Below are positions 37,398-47,700 of a DNA stretch of 62,035 bases, in pieces. Origin of the DNA: CAYYEF01 sp964470825 (GTDB taxonomy: Bacteria; Patescibacteriota; Minisyncoccia; Phycocordibacterales; JAACPR01). Under the pieces are notes generated by a model. It worked only from the letters and a program-made list of their open reading frames with translations, ran no database searches and was not told the origin of the DNA. How positions within the stretch are numbered: position 1 is the stretch's first letter; each line of letters starts with the position of its first letter. The translations under genes were made by a program, and so were the position numbers. Where the stretch lies: assembly GCA_964470825.1 (NCBI GenBank), contig CAYYEF010000002.1, positions 1-62,035 on the forward strand. The letters run 5' to 3'.

Positions 37398-40394
37398 TTA
37401 TTTAGGTTGAGGCAAGTTACAAAATTCACAATCTTTTTTACCACACTTTTTATTCCAGAATTCTAAATTGTAAATTTCGTTAGCTACTTTTTTAATTTGT
37501 GCTTCTAATTCAAGAACCTCTTCATGAGTTGGTTTGAAAGAATACATTTCAAATTCTTGTTTATCACCACCTGTAAAATGTAGACGCATTTCTTTGATTG
37601 GTAAGTCTTTATATTTTGAATTAGCCAGTAGCATTTTATAGAAAACTAATTGGCGATAATAATCACCTTTTTTGTCGCCGGTTTTACCCAAAATTTCATT
37701 TACGGTCTTTACTCTCCCTGTTTTATAATCTACCACCACCAAACCATCTGGATAAATAATAATATGATCGAAAATACCTTTTAATTTAAGACTTTTTTCA
37801 GGAGTAAATTCAATAGCAATATTACTCATTTCAGCTTCTGAAATAATTTCTTCTGATCCAGGATAATTAATCATTTGAATAATACCATTTGAATTATCAA
37901 GACATTTTTGCAAAAGTGCTTGGCGATCTTCTAAACTTAAATCTGATTTTTCAATTTCGCGAGAAACAAAATCTGTGTATATTTTTTCTTTTTCAGACTC
38001 TGCGGCCATTAAATTTTTAGAAAGTTCTGAGATGACACCATGAATAATATTTCCGTAGACCTGTTCTTTGCTATAAGTAGCAGGAATTCTAATCAAGTTT
38101 CGATAAAAATATTCCCAAGGACATGATAAATAATTATTTAAAGCACTGACCGAAAAAGAAGTGTTCAAAAATAGCTCACGCAAATATTCTTTGTCTTGCT
38201 CGGAAGTAATTTCATTACTTTTAAATTTTGCCTGCAAAATTGGCATTAAATCAATCTGGCGACTTGGCATAATATTTAAATGATTCTCATCAATTTCTTC
38301 TAGGAAAACAGAAGGTAACAATTCATCACCTTTTTCATTGTAATCTGCGAGCGACAAATTAATTTCATTTCGTGCGCGAGTCATAGCCACAAAGAGAAGT
38401 CGACGTTCGTCCTCAATTTCAGAATCTTTTGTGAAATCACTTTCATTTCCATAAGGCAAAATAAATCGATCACCCTTTGAACCCTTGCCCCAAATGCGAC
38501 TTTCTAAATGAGGAATGAAGACATAATCAAATTCTAAACCTTTGGAACCATGCGCCGTCATTAGATTAACGCCTTTTGTAAGATAATTTGTTTTGTCTTT
38601 AATTTCAATATTATATCTCTCCAGACGATCAAGATGATTATTAAAATCGGCAATTAAATAAAGTTTCTTTTGTTTAGAAGCTTCACGCAATTCATTAAAG
38701 AAAACATTTATTTTTTGCAGACGTTCTAAAGACAAATCGCTATGTAAAACTTCATCCAAAATTTTCAAATCATTCAAAACCTGCACAAAAGTTTTTACTC
38801 CACTTTGAATTTTGGCCAGCTTGGAAATTTCAAAAATATTTTTAGCAAAGTCTGAAACTTTTTCTATTTCAGCTACGCGAATTTTTTGCAAAAGTTTTTC
38901 ATCAGAAACAATAGAGAAAATAGAAATTTTATTTTTACCAGCATGACTAATAATTTTATGTAAATCAGTCGTATTATTTCGTAACAAACTAGCAAATAAA
39001 ACATTAGAAATGGCCACATCATTATTCAAATCAACCAACACTTTAAAAATGTCGCGTAAATTGCGAATATCATAATCTTCTAACAAATTTTTATTAGTTT
39101 TAATAGAAAATTTCACTCCGAAACTTTCTAAATATAGAGCCAGATCATTAGCCTCTGCATGATTACGATAAATAATGGCAATTTCCTCGGCTGGCACCCC
39201 GCTTTCAATTTTAGTTTTAATATTTTGAGCAATAGAATAATTTTCCTCATCAACATTAGTAAATTTAGTAAAGTTTAGAGCCGGGCCTTTTGAATTTCCT
39301 ATGAAACTTTTTAATTCCACAAAAACATCGCTTTCGATTTGATTATTTTTAATTAGACCAAAAGACGCATCTAAAATTTGTTGATTAGAACGATAATTGT
39401 CTTTGAGTTTTATAATTTTGGCCGAAGGAAATTTTTTCTTGAAATATAAAAAGTTTTCAAGAGAAGCACCTTGGAATCTAAAAATAGCCTGCTTCTCATC
39501 TCCTACAATAAATAAATTTGGATTATCGTCAAAGCTAGTTAACACTTCCAAAATTTGATTTTGAGCAGAGTTAGAATCCTGATGTTCATCAGCCAAAATA
39601 AATTGAAATTTTTCTTGTTGCAACGCCAGAAGAGTGTCGTCGGATTTTAACTTTTCCAAAACATTCAAAATCATATCGTCGAAATCGTAAATTTTTCTCG
39701 ATAATTTTTCAGCCTCGAATTGTTTATAGAATTCAGCCAACTCAATACCTTTTTTGGCTTTATCAATTTCTTTTAATGCGACGGCTTTTAGTTTTTTTTC
39801 ACCTTTAGCAACACCGCGAGTTGTATAATTTGAATCATCAGATTCAATATCTTTAATTATTTTCTCTTGATGTTTTTTATATTGCTCTGGACCATATCCC
39901 TCTTTTTTTAAATGAGTAATAGCATTCTTTATGGGTTGAACATAATTATATTTATCACCAGAAGGCTTGATCATAGACCATTCGCCCCGATCAATTAAAT
40001 CTTCAATCAATTCAATAATTTGCGCATCAGTAGCCTGCTCGCTAGAAATAATTTCTGGAAAATATTCGGGGTAGCTTTTTATCAAACTATTACAGTATCC
40101 GTGGAAAGTTGTAATGGTAATATTGTGTGCTTCTTTACCAATAATTTCGAGTAATTTTTTCCGCATTGAAATTACCCCTGCTTCGGTAAAAGTAATAGCT
40201 AAAATTGATTCTGGGCCTGTATCAGCCTTATTTAAGATATTAGCAATTCTAAGCGAAAGAATGGTTGTTTTGCCTGTTCCAGGGCCAGCAATAACCATCA
40301 CTGGGCCATAGATAGTGTCTACAGCCTCACGTTGATCAGGATTAAGCTGCCCATAACGCTTTTCAAATATGGCGTTTGAATTTTTACCACTCAT
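37398..40394 (-). CDS. UvrD/Rep-type helicase fused to a Cas4/RecB-like nuclease with Fe-S-type cysteines
   Basis: A 998-residue superfamily 1A helicase with a C-terminal nuclease. Helicase motifs: Walker A GPGTGKTT (37-44), motif Ia FTEAGVISMRKKL, motif II ADEHQDSNSAQNQIL, motif IV LKDNYRS, motif V MTAHGSKGLEFDYVFI and motif VI LLFVAMTRAR. From about 760 the nuclease reads YLSCPWEYFYRNL, HGVISELSK, an acidic beta-strand GLVVVDYKTGRV (the D-x-K of PD-(D/E)XK) and CGKKDCEFC at the end. The one early and three late cysteines match the 4Fe-4S arrangement of AddB and Cas4. It likely takes part in recombination or end processing, as AddA does; no AddB partner is seen nearby. Confidence 0.93.
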   Translation of the reverse strand: MSGKNSNAIFEKRYGQLNPDQREAVDTIYGPVMVIAGPGTGKTTILSLRIANILNKADTGPESILAITFTEAGVISMRKKLLEIIGKEAHNITITTFHGYCNSLIKSYPEYFPEIISSEQATDAQIIELIEDLIDRGEWSMIKPSGDKYNYVQPIKNAITHLKKEGYGPEQYKKHQEKIIKDIESDDSNYTTRGVAKGEKKLKAVALKEIDKAKKGIELAEFYKQFEAEKLSRKIYDFDDMILNVLEKLKSDDTLLALQQEKFQFILADEHQDSNSAQNQILEVLTSFDDNPNLFIVGDEKQAIFRFQGASLENFLYFKKKFPSAKIIKLKDNYRSNQQILDASFGLIKNNQIESDVFVELKSFIGNSKGPALNFTKFTNVDEENYSIAQNIKTKIESGVPAEEIAIIYRNHAEANDLALYLESFGVKFSIKTNKNLLEDYDIRNLRDIFKVLVDLNNDVAISNVLFASLLRNNTTDLHKIISHAGKNKISIFSIVSDEKLLQKIRVAEIEKVSDFAKNIFEISKLAKIQSGVKTFVQVLNDLKILDEVLHSDLSLERLQKINVFFNELREASKQKKLYLIADFNNHLDRLERYNIEIKDKTNYLTKGVNLMTAHGSKGLEFDYVFIPHLESRIWGKGSKGDRFILPYGNESDFTKDSEIEDERRLLFVAMTRARNEINLSLADYNEKGDELLPSVFLEEIDENHLNIMPSRQIDLMPILQAKFKSNEITSEQDKEYLRELFLNTSFSVSALNNYLSCPWEYFYRNLIRIPATYSKEQVYGNIIHGVISELSKNLMAAESEKEKIYTDFVSREIEKSDLSLEDRQALLQKCLDNSNGIIQMINYPGSEEIISEAEMSNIAIEFTPEKSLKLKGIFDHIIIYPDGLVVVDYKTGRVKTVNEILGKTGDKKGDYYRQLVFYKMLLANSKYKDLPIKEMRLHFTGGDKQEFEMYSFKPTHEEVLELEAQIKKVANEIYNLEFWNKKCGKKDCEFCNLPQPK

Positions 40395-40444
40395 TAAAAG
40401 AGATTATATCATCTATTAATGAATTTAAAATAAAAGATTTTTAT

Positions 40445-40789
40445 CTAAATTTTATTACATTTATTACAAATACCTTTTACAATAATATCTATTAGAGAGA
40501 AATTTTTAACTTTATTTTTATTGAAGGATATTTCAATTTCATCAACTTTGCCACACTTATTACAAATTACATGATCATGATGATTTTTTAGATTATTTAT
40601 TTCATATTTTACATTATCTTTATCTAAGACAACTTTTTTTATTTTTTTTTCAATAACTAACTTATTTATATTTCTAGAAATAGTTGAAAAATCAGCATTT
40701 AAAAAATGATTATGAATCTCATTAATACTTAAAAGATGATTCTTCTCAAGCAAGTTTATGATTTTTTCTTTGTATATATTTTTTCTCAT
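40445..40789 (-). CDS. Fur-family metal-dependent repressor (Zur/Fur-like)
   Basis: A 114-residue Fur-family protein: a winged helix with SINEIHNHFLNADFSTISRNI near residues 21-42, then the metal region H70-H71-D72-H73 followed by C76-x2-C79 and the C-terminal pair C108-x2-C111, which form the structural zinc site. It is shorter than the usual 140-150. I start it at the ATG 40787-40789: the frame is open 24 codons further upstream, but that would cover the promoter and the palindrome. The perfect palindrome touching its start and the divergent ZIP gene suggest autorepression and zinc (or iron/manganese) control. Metal specificity is inference. Confidence 0.88.
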   Translation of the reverse strand: MRKNIYKEKIINLLEKNHLLSINEIHNHFLNADFSTISRNINKLVIEKKIKKVVLDKDNVKYEINNLKNHHDHVICNKCGKVDEIEISFNKNKVKNFSLIDIIVKGICNKCNKI

Positions 40790-40812
40790 ATTATGCAAGC
40801 TACTTGCATAAT
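40790..40812. promoter_or_regulatory. Perfect inverted repeat, probable operator of the Fur-family repressor
   Basis: ATTATGCAAG (40790-40799), spacer CTA, and CTTGCATAAT (40803-40812): a 10+3+10 perfect palindrome that abuts the repressor's ATG and overlaps its promoter's -10 and start point. Size and symmetry suit a dimeric Fur-type repressor. Confidence 0.8.
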
Positions 40813-40838
40813 CTATCAATTTTTGATACAAATGTAAA
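40810..40838 (-). promoter_or_regulatory. Promoter of the Fur-family gene
   Basis: On the minus strand, TTTACA (40833-40838) and TAGATT (40810-40815) are 17 bases apart. The -10 overlaps one arm of the palindrome, so a bound repressor would exclude polymerase. Confidence 0.6.
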
Positions 40839-40849
40839 GTATTTATAAT
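40823..40849 (+). promoter_or_regulatory. Promoter of the ZIP transporter gene
   Basis: TTGATA (40823-40828) and a perfect TATAAT (40844-40849) are 15 bases apart, shorter than ideal; TAATTA two bases later gives 17. The palindrome ends 11 bases upstream of the -35, where a repressor could also affect this promoter. Confidence 0.5.
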
Positions 40850-40862
40850 TAAATAAAACAAT

Positions 40863-41603
40863 ATGATATTAATTTTTTCCTTTATAAGCGTGCTAATAGT
40901 AAGTCTTGTTTCTTTTATTGGAATATTAGGTATTTCTATAAAAGAAGCTTTGCTTAAAAAATATGTTTTTATTTTCGTTAGTTTAGCTGTTGGTGCCCTA
41001 CTCGGAGATGCCTTTATTCACATAATTCCAGAAGCAATTGAAGAGCTTGGTAATTTCACTCTAGTTTCTCTTCTAGTTATAGCTGGTATATTCTTATTCT
41101 TTATATTAGAAAAATTAATGCATTGGCATCACCACGAACTTGATGAAGAACACCATATTCACCCGGTTGGAAAAATGATTCTTCTTTCTGATGGTGCTCA
41201 TAATTTAATCGACGGTATAATAATAGGAGCAAGCTACATGATAAGTATTGAAGTTGGTATCGCAACTACGATTGCTGTTATTCTTCATGAGATTCCACAA
41301 GAAATTGGAGATTTTGGAGTATTGATTCATGCAGGATATTCAAAAATAAAAGCATTGATGCTTAATTTTATGTCAGCGCTAACTTCAGTAGCCGGAGTAG
41401 TGATCGTTTTCTTGGTTGGTGAAATAGCAGAATCATGGATTATGTGGATACTACCAATTGCTGCTGGTGGTTTTATTTATATTGCAGTCGCTGATCTAAT
41501 TCCAGAACTTCATAAGGAGAAAAATAAATTATACTCAATTCTACAAGTTGTTATTGCGGTAATGGGAGTTGGTATAATGGCTTTATTACTAACACTTGAA
41601 TAA
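40863..41603 (+). CDS. ZIP-family metal transporter
   Basis: Imports divalent metal (zinc, possibly iron or manganese) in characterised relatives. The 246 residues make about eight membrane helices. Helix IV has the metal motif HNLIDGIIIGASY, helix V has HEIPQEIGDFG, and LGDAFIHIIPEAIEE lies in the early part. A histidine-rich loop (MHWHHHELDEEHHIHP, about residues 86-102) between helices III and IV is the variable metal loop of the family. It is divergent from the Fur-family gene and probably under its control. It ends 9 bases before a bidirectional terminator. Confidence 0.95.
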   Translation: MILIFSFISVLIVSLVSFIGILGISIKEALLKKYVFIFVSLAVGALLGDAFIHIIPEAIEELGNFTLVSLLVIAGIFLFFILEKLMHWHHHELDEEHHIHPVGKMILLSDGAHNLIDGIIIGASYMISIEVGIATTIAVILHEIPQEIGDFGVLIHAGYSKIKALMLNFMSALTSVAGVVIVFLVGEIAESWIMWILPIAAGGFIYIAVADLIPELHKEKNKLYSILQVVIAVMGVGIMALLLTLE

Positions 41604-41612
41604 ATTTATTAT

Positions 41613-41646
41613 AAAAAATGCCCCATTTTATCTTGGGGCATTTTTT
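41613..41646. terminator. Bidirectional terminator between the ZIP gene and rpoD
   Basis: An 8-bp stem ATGCCCCA/TGGGGCAT (41618-41625 and 41634-41641) is flanked by A6 on the left and T6 on the right, so it works for both converging transcripts. Confidence 0.85.
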
Positions 41647-41656
41647 ATTTTAACCT

Positions 41657-42928
41657 CTAGTAATTCTTCAACTTATCAGAGTCTGGATGTTGGCGAATTT
41701 TTTCATGAGCCTTGGCTTCAATTTGTCGAATACGTTCACGGGTCACACCAAATTTCTTTCCTACCTCTTCCAAAGTATGTTGAACTCCATCAGCAAGTCC
41801 ATGTCTCATCTCTAGAATCTTTCTTTCTTTTTCTGAAAGACTGCCCAAAATCTTTTGAACTTGATCGCGTAAAATTCGACGAGAAGCATCTTGATCAGGA
41901 CTTGAAATTTTATCATCAGCCAAAAAGTCTCCTAGAGTAGACTTTTCATCACCATCATCTCCTACTGGGCTTTCAAGTGACACAGTACTTTGATCGATTT
42001 TTTCAATGATATAAATTTTATCTACCTCTACACCCATCTCAATAGCAATTTCTTCTGGCATAGGTTCACGTCCTAAATCTTGAGAAAGTCTTCTATAATA
42101 TTGTTTATATTTTGCAATAGTTTCTACCATATGCACTGGAACACGGATAGTTCTTGATTGATCGGCTAATGCACGAGTGATTGCTTGTCGCACCCACCAA
42201 GTAGCATAAGTAGAAAATTTATAACCCTTAGTCCAATCAAATTTATCTACTGCCTTGAATAAACCAAGGTTACCTTCTTGAATTAAATCAAGCAAAGTTA
42301 AATCAGGACTTCTACCTACATATTTTTTAGCAATAGAAACAACAAGACGTAGGTTTGCTTTGGCTAGTAAGTTTTTAGCTTCTTCATCACCAGCTTCAAT
42401 TCTTTTTGCTAAATCTTTTTCTTCATGAGCCAAAATCAAAGGATATTGTCCAATCTCTTTTAAATACATTTGAATTGAATCATATTGGGAAGCATTTTTT
42501 CCATATAAATACTTTTTCTCAAGATCTTTATTATCCATTTCAAGCAAACCTCCCCCTTCTAAAACATCAATAGCGGCTGTTTGTAATTTTTCATACAACT
42601 CACCAAGAAAAACAAGATCCAGCTCAATATTTGGAAATTCTTTTAGAATTTGATCATATGTTACAAAACCTCGTTCGCGTCCCTTAGCGACAAGTTTATC
42701 TGCTCTTTGTTTCCAATCTGCTTTTGAATCTTTTTTAGAAGCTTTAGGATTTTTTACTGATGGTTTCTTTGCTACTTTTTTTATTGAAAAATCTTTATTT
42801 TTTTTAGCAGCTTTATTTACTGCAACTTTTTTCTCTTTTAGAGTTTTTGTTTTTTTAGGTAGTGCTTTTTTTGAAGCAACTTTTTTTACTGTCTTTTTAG
42901 TTTTTAAATTTGTTTTTGTTTTCGGCAT
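41657..42928 (-). CDS. rpoD: Primary sigma factor RpoD with a lysine-rich N-terminal tail
   Basis: The 423 residues contain sigma regions 1.2 (SIQMYLKEIGQYPLI), 2.1-2.4 (ANLRLVVSIAKKYVGRSPDLTLLDLIQEGNLGLFKAV, YKFSTYATWWVRQAITRALADQSR), 3 (VHMVETIAKYKQYYRRL) and 4 (EKERKILEMRHGLADG, TLEEVGKKFGVTRERIRQIEAKA). The first 72 residues are different: nearly half Lys, with Ala, Thr and Pro, like the tail of histone H1, before the SPD/region 1.1-type helix RADKLVAKGRERGFVTYDQI. It follows dnaG by 63 bases, a gap that holds a TATAAT on its own strand. The rpoB-rpoC-dnaG-rpoD order puts the polymerase and primase under shared control. Confidence 0.97.
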   Translation of the reverse strand: MPKTKTNLKTKKTVKKVASKKALPKKTKTLKEKKVAVNKAAKKNKDFSIKKVAKKPSVKNPKASKKDSKADWKQRADKLVAKGRERGFVTYDQILKEFPNIELDLVFLGELYEKLQTAAIDVLEGGGLLEMDNKDLEKKYLYGKNASQYDSIQMYLKEIGQYPLILAHEEKDLAKRIEAGDEEAKNLLAKANLRLVVSIAKKYVGRSPDLTLLDLIQEGNLGLFKAVDKFDWTKGYKFSTYATWWVRQAITRALADQSRTIRVPVHMVETIAKYKQYYRRLSQDLGREPMPEEIAIEMGVEVDKIYIIEKIDQSTVSLESPVGDDGDEKSTLGDFLADDKISSPDQDASRRILRDQVQKILGSLSEKERKILEMRHGLADGVQHTLEEVGKKFGVTRERIRQIEAKAHEKIRQHPDSDKLKNY

Positions 42929-42991
42929 ATATAACCTGTGCTTAATTATAAATCATTTTTTTGTTAATAAAAATCTTTTTCAACTTTTTTC

Positions 42992-44680
42992 TTATCCAGA
43001 CAAATCAGTAATAATTTTTGAGATTGAATCTATTTCTTTTAGAATTTTTTTAATTTCTTCATCGTCATTTTTTTTCTCTGCTTCTGAAATTGTTATTTTT
43101 AATTTTAATCTTTTATTCTTTAAAGTTTTAATTTTATAGTTATAAAGAGATTCCTCTATTTCTTTATCTATTTTTTTCTCATCTATCTTCTGAGAATCAA
43201 TATAGAAAATTAACTGATCTTGAAATTCTTTATTTTTCTCTTTGAGAGTTTCAAGTTCAATCACATCCAGAAACTCTAATAACTTTTTTTCATAGAAAGA
43301 TAATTTTTCTGCTAAATTTCTATTTTGAATCCAAAAATATAATCCTATTATTTGTTTTTCTGTTAAATCTTCAACTGTTTTTTCCATATCAACAGCAGAA
43401 GTGGTTTTTATTTCTGTTTGACCAGTTTTTTTATTAACTTCTCTCCAAATTATTTCTTCTTCAACATTAAATAATTCTTTGAGTTTTTTAATATAATGAG
43501 CTTTTTCAATTTCACTGTTTAATTTTGAAATGTATGGAATAACCTCCTTATTAATAGCTGAAATTAATTTTCTTGGTTCACTCTCAACAGATTTAACATT
43601 CTCAATCATGTAATCAATAATTGGAACAGAGTTTTTAATAACTTCTACCCATTCTTTTTTTGATTTTTTAATCAAGTCTGCAGGATCACTACCGCTTGGC
43701 ATTTTGGCAATCTTAATATCCATTCCTAATTCAAGAGCCATTTGCCAAGCACGCTCTGAGGCTTTAATTCCAGCTTTATCAGCATCATACGCAATAATCA
43801 AACGATTTGATATCTTACGAATCATTTCTAATTGTTCTTCGGTCAAAGCAGTTCCAGAAGATGCTACTGCATTTTTATATCCAGCTTGATGTGCCAAAAT
43901 AATATCAACCTGACCTTCCACTAAAATAGAAAAGTTATTTTTTCTAATAGCAGTCTTTGCAACATTGAAGCCGTACAAAATTCTAGATTTTGTAAACAAT
44001 TCCGTTTCAGGACTATTAACATACTTAGCTTCTTTTGAGTCTGTTGAAAATAAACGTCCAGTAAAGGCCACTGTTCTACCAATCGAATCGAAAATCGGAA
44101 ACATGATTCTGTTTCTAAACCGATTATAATATCCTGTTCCAGAATCACGTTTCTTAATTAATCCAGTTTTTTCTATATCTATTTCTTTAAAATTTTTGCT
44201 TTTTAAAAATAAATATAAATCATCCCAAGATTCATTAGCAAAACCGATTGACCATTCTGAAATAGTTTCCTCTTTTAGACCACGATCTTTTAGGTAGCCA
44301 TAAGCCTTTTTGTTTTTATCAAGATTTTTTTGATAAAAGTTTTTAGCCTCTTCTAAAATTTCATATAGGACTTGATTTTTGGCTCCTTCATTTTTTGTTG
44401 AGAGTGTAACTCCGGCTTTTTGTGCCAATTGTTTTAAGGCGCCATAAAAATCAAGACCTTCAAATTGTTCAACAAAAGTAAAGATATCTCCTTTTGCCCC
44501 GCAACCAAAACAATAATAGCTACCACGATCTGGTGAAATATAGAAAGAGGGAGTTTTTTCATTATGAAAAGGACATCTGGCTTTTAAATTTTTTCCAGCC
44601 TTTTCAACTTGAATATAGCTAGAGACAACCTCTTCTATACTCAATCTTTCTTTAATTTTTTCTATATCGTTTTGGGACAT
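42992..44680 (-). CDS. dnaG: DNA primase
   Basis: Makes RNA primers for replication. The 562 residues show the zinc ribbon CPFHNEKTPSFYISPDRGSYYCFGCG (Cys-x2-His ... Cys-x2-Cys, about residues 37-64), the primase core with the motif FRNRIMFPIFD and YVNSPETELFTKSRILYG, and the TOPRIM domain ILVEGQVDIILAHQAG and IAYDADKAGIKA. The C-terminal part is Lys/Glu-rich and likely carries the helicase-binding domain, poorly conserved. It lies 29 bases after rpoC and before rpoD; dnaG-rpoD is a common bacterial pairing. Confidence 0.96.
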   Translation of the reverse strand: MSQNDIEKIKERLSIEEVVSSYIQVEKAGKNLKARCPFHNEKTPSFYISPDRGSYYCFGCGAKGDIFTFVEQFEGLDFYGALKQLAQKAGVTLSTKNEGAKNQVLYEILEEAKNFYQKNLDKNKKAYGYLKDRGLKEETISEWSIGFANESWDDLYLFLKSKNFKEIDIEKTGLIKKRDSGTGYYNRFRNRIMFPIFDSIGRTVAFTGRLFSTDSKEAKYVNSPETELFTKSRILYGFNVAKTAIRKNNFSILVEGQVDIILAHQAGYKNAVASSGTALTEEQLEMIRKISNRLIIAYDADKAGIKASERAWQMALELGMDIKIAKMPSGSDPADLIKKSKKEWVEVIKNSVPIIDYMIENVKSVESEPRKLISAINKEVIPYISKLNSEIEKAHYIKKLKELFNVEEEIIWREVNKKTGQTEIKTTSAVDMEKTVEDLTEKQIIGLYFWIQNRNLAEKLSFYEKKLLEFLDVIELETLKEKNKEFQDQLIFYIDSQKIDEKKIDKEIEESLYNYKIKTLKNKRLKLKITISEAEKKNDDEEIKKILKEIDSISKIITDLSG

Positions 44681-44709
44681 TTATTTTTATAATTTACGTC
44701 CGCAAATTT

Positions 44710-47700
44710 TTAGTATTCTCCTTGTTCTAGTCTGATTTGTTCAGCAAAAATTTGCATTGCTTTATCTTCAATTTCTTTTGCCTTAGCATATTTTTCACTT
44801 CCAACGAATCCAGTACCAGCAGGAATTAATCTTCCTAGAATAACGTTTTCTTTTAGACCAGCAAGATTATCTTCTGCACCTCTGATAGCAGAGTTGATAA
44901 GAACTTTTGTTGTGTGTTGGAATGAAGCGGCTGACAAGAATGATTTTCTTGAAAGTGAAACTTCTGTAATACCAAGAATAACTGGTTCAGCAGTTGCCTT
45001 TTCTCCACCTTCAGCAGCAACTTTTTCATTTTCTTCATCTAGTTCATCACGTGAAGCTACATCACCAGTAGTGTATTTAGTTTCACCTCCGTTTGTAATT
45101 TTCATTCTTGAGAACATTTGTCGAACGATAATTTCAATGTGTTTTCTTGAAACTGGTTCTCCTTGTAGTTCGTAGATTCTGTTAATTTGAGCAATGATAT
45201 ATTCTTCTGTTTTTTCTTGACCAGCATATTTGTAAAGTTCAGCCAAATCTGCAGAACCATCTGAAATCAATTGACCTTTTTCTACATTTTGACCAACTTT
45301 TACAAGCACTGTTCTAATTGGAGGAACAGCATATTCAATCTCTTTACCTTTTTTAGCTGTACCAGAAGCTTCTCCAAGAATAACGACAATCTTTTCCTTA
45401 CCTTCATTTCTAATTTCAGAAACGATACCAGCCATTTTAGCAATAGAAGCAGGGCTCTTTGGTTTTCTTCTTTCAAAGACTTCTTCAACACGAGGCAAAC
45501 CTTGTGTAATGTCTCCACCAACAGACGCAGTACCTCCGGCATGGAAAGTTCTCATTGTTAGCTGTGTACCAGGTTCACCAATAGCTTGAGCAGCCACTGT
45601 ACCAATAGCTTCTCCAATATCAATCATCTTGTCTTTACCAAGATCGGCACCATAACATTTGGCACAGACACCGTGTTTTGATTGACAAGTTAGAGGTGAT
45701 CGAACTTTGATTTCTTTAATTCCAAGATTTTCTGCATGTAACGCATCATCTTTTGTAACTAGATGACCTTTTTCAAATACAACATTACCAGCATCATCTT
45801 TTACTTCTTCTGCAATGACACGACCATAAATTTTTCTTGATAGAGGAACTTCAATACCAGAATCACTAACTTGTTTAACTGTAATATATTTCTTAGTTGA
45901 ACAATCAATTTCTGAAACAACAACATCTTGAGCAACATCGAACAAACGACGTGTTAAGTAACCAGCTTTAGCTGTGTTCAAAGCGGTGTCAGTCAAACCT
46001 TTTCGAGAACCGTGAGTAGTTGTGAAATATTCAATTGGTGAAAATCCTTCCTTACTTGAAGAAAGCACTGGGAACTCAACCTCTTCTCCTCTAGAGTTAA
46101 TGATCAAACCCTTCATACCAGCCATGTTTGTGATTTGTCCAAGAGAACCTCGGGCACCAGACTTCCACATATCATATACAGGTCCGTTTTTATCTAGAGT
46201 CTTTGGAATGATTTGTTCTATTTTTGTTTTAGCTCCATACCAAACTGAAATAATTTTTCTTTTCTTTTCAGCTTCAGAAAGAAGACCATCGTTATATTGT
46301 CTAACAATTGTCTTAACTTCTTCTGTTGCTTCTTCAACGATAGTTTCTTTTTCAGCAGGAACTTTAATATCATCGATACCCCAAGTCACACCTGAACGAG
46401 TGGCGTATTTGAATCCGAAAGCTTTAATCTTGTCTAGAATTCTTGGAATATTAACAATACCGTATTTATTAATCATTTTACTGATTAATTTTGACATTGT
46501 TGTCTTATCAATTTCTTGATTAACAAACTCAAAATCATCTGGAAGCACGCTGTTAAATAGAATTCTTCCAACTGTTGTTTCAAGAGGAGTTTCAATATAG
46601 TTTGCAAACTTTGTATTTTCTTTACCTTTAATAAAGATTTTTGCTCGCAAATCTAGAACACCGAAGTCATGTGCGGTAATAGCACTATTTGGACCAGGAT
46701 AATATGTTCCTTCACCTTTCTTACCTTCAACAATTTTTGTCATCCAGAAACATCCAAGCAAGATATCAAGTAATTTTGCAGAAACTACTGGATCTCCAGA
46801 ACCGGGTTTTAGAATGTTTTTATCTGCAGCCATAATTTCTCGAGCTTCATATTGAGCTACAACTGAAAGTGGTACGTGAACAGCCATTTGGTCCCCGTCG
46901 AAGTCAGCGTTGAACGCAGTACATACAAGAGGGTGAACTTGAATAGCCATACCTTCAATTAAACGAGGTTTGAAAGCTTGAATACCTAGTCTGTGAAGTG
47001 TAGGAGCTCGGTTCAGAAGAACATATTTATCTTTAATTACTTCTTCCAAAACTTCCCAAACTTCTGGTGAAGCATCGTCAATCAATCGGCCTGCGCCACG
47101 AATGTTGAAAGCAAGTTCTTTTTTCAAAAGACCTGAAATAACAAACGGTCGGAATAATTCAAGGGCCATATTCTTTGGAAGACCGCACTCATGTAAATCA
47201 AGTTCAGGACCAATCACAATTACAGAACGACCTGAATAATCAACTCGTTTTCCAAGAAGGTTTCTTCGGAACAAACCGTTTTTACCTTTTAGGTTATCAG
47301 CAAGAGATTTTAACGGTCTCTTTTGTGATTGAGATTGAGCGTTTGAACCACTATTGTGTCTAATTGAATTATCAATCAAAGCATCAACGGCTTCTTGTAG
47401 AATTCTTTTTTCATTTCTTAGAATTACATCAGGAGCACCAATATCTTGCAATTTCTTTAGACGATTATTTCTGTTAATAACGCGTCGATATAAGTCGTTG
47501 ATATCTGAGGTTGCTTGTCGTCCACCATCAAGAGCCACCATAGGTCTTAGAGCTGGAGGGATAATTGGAATATGAGTCAAGAACATCCATTCTGGACGAA
47601 TCTTTGATTTGATCATCGCCTTAATCATACTGATTCGACGATTGATTTTATCTCTAGTTAAAGCAGAAGCTGTTTCCTTTTCTTTCAAAAGATTTTCTAA

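Noticed and set aside
40445..40861. Fur-family protein with 24 extra N-terminal residues
   Set aside because: The longer frame spans the palindrome and both promoter elements; the ATG at 40789 gives the normal family start.
46022..46519. A 165-codon plus-strand frame inside rpoC, and similar long frames opposite smc (56109-56645)
   Set aside because: They lie entirely antisense to well-conserved genes, have Ser/Ile-rich compositions typical of complements of Lys/Glu-rich coding sequence, and lack a promoter or ribosome-binding site.
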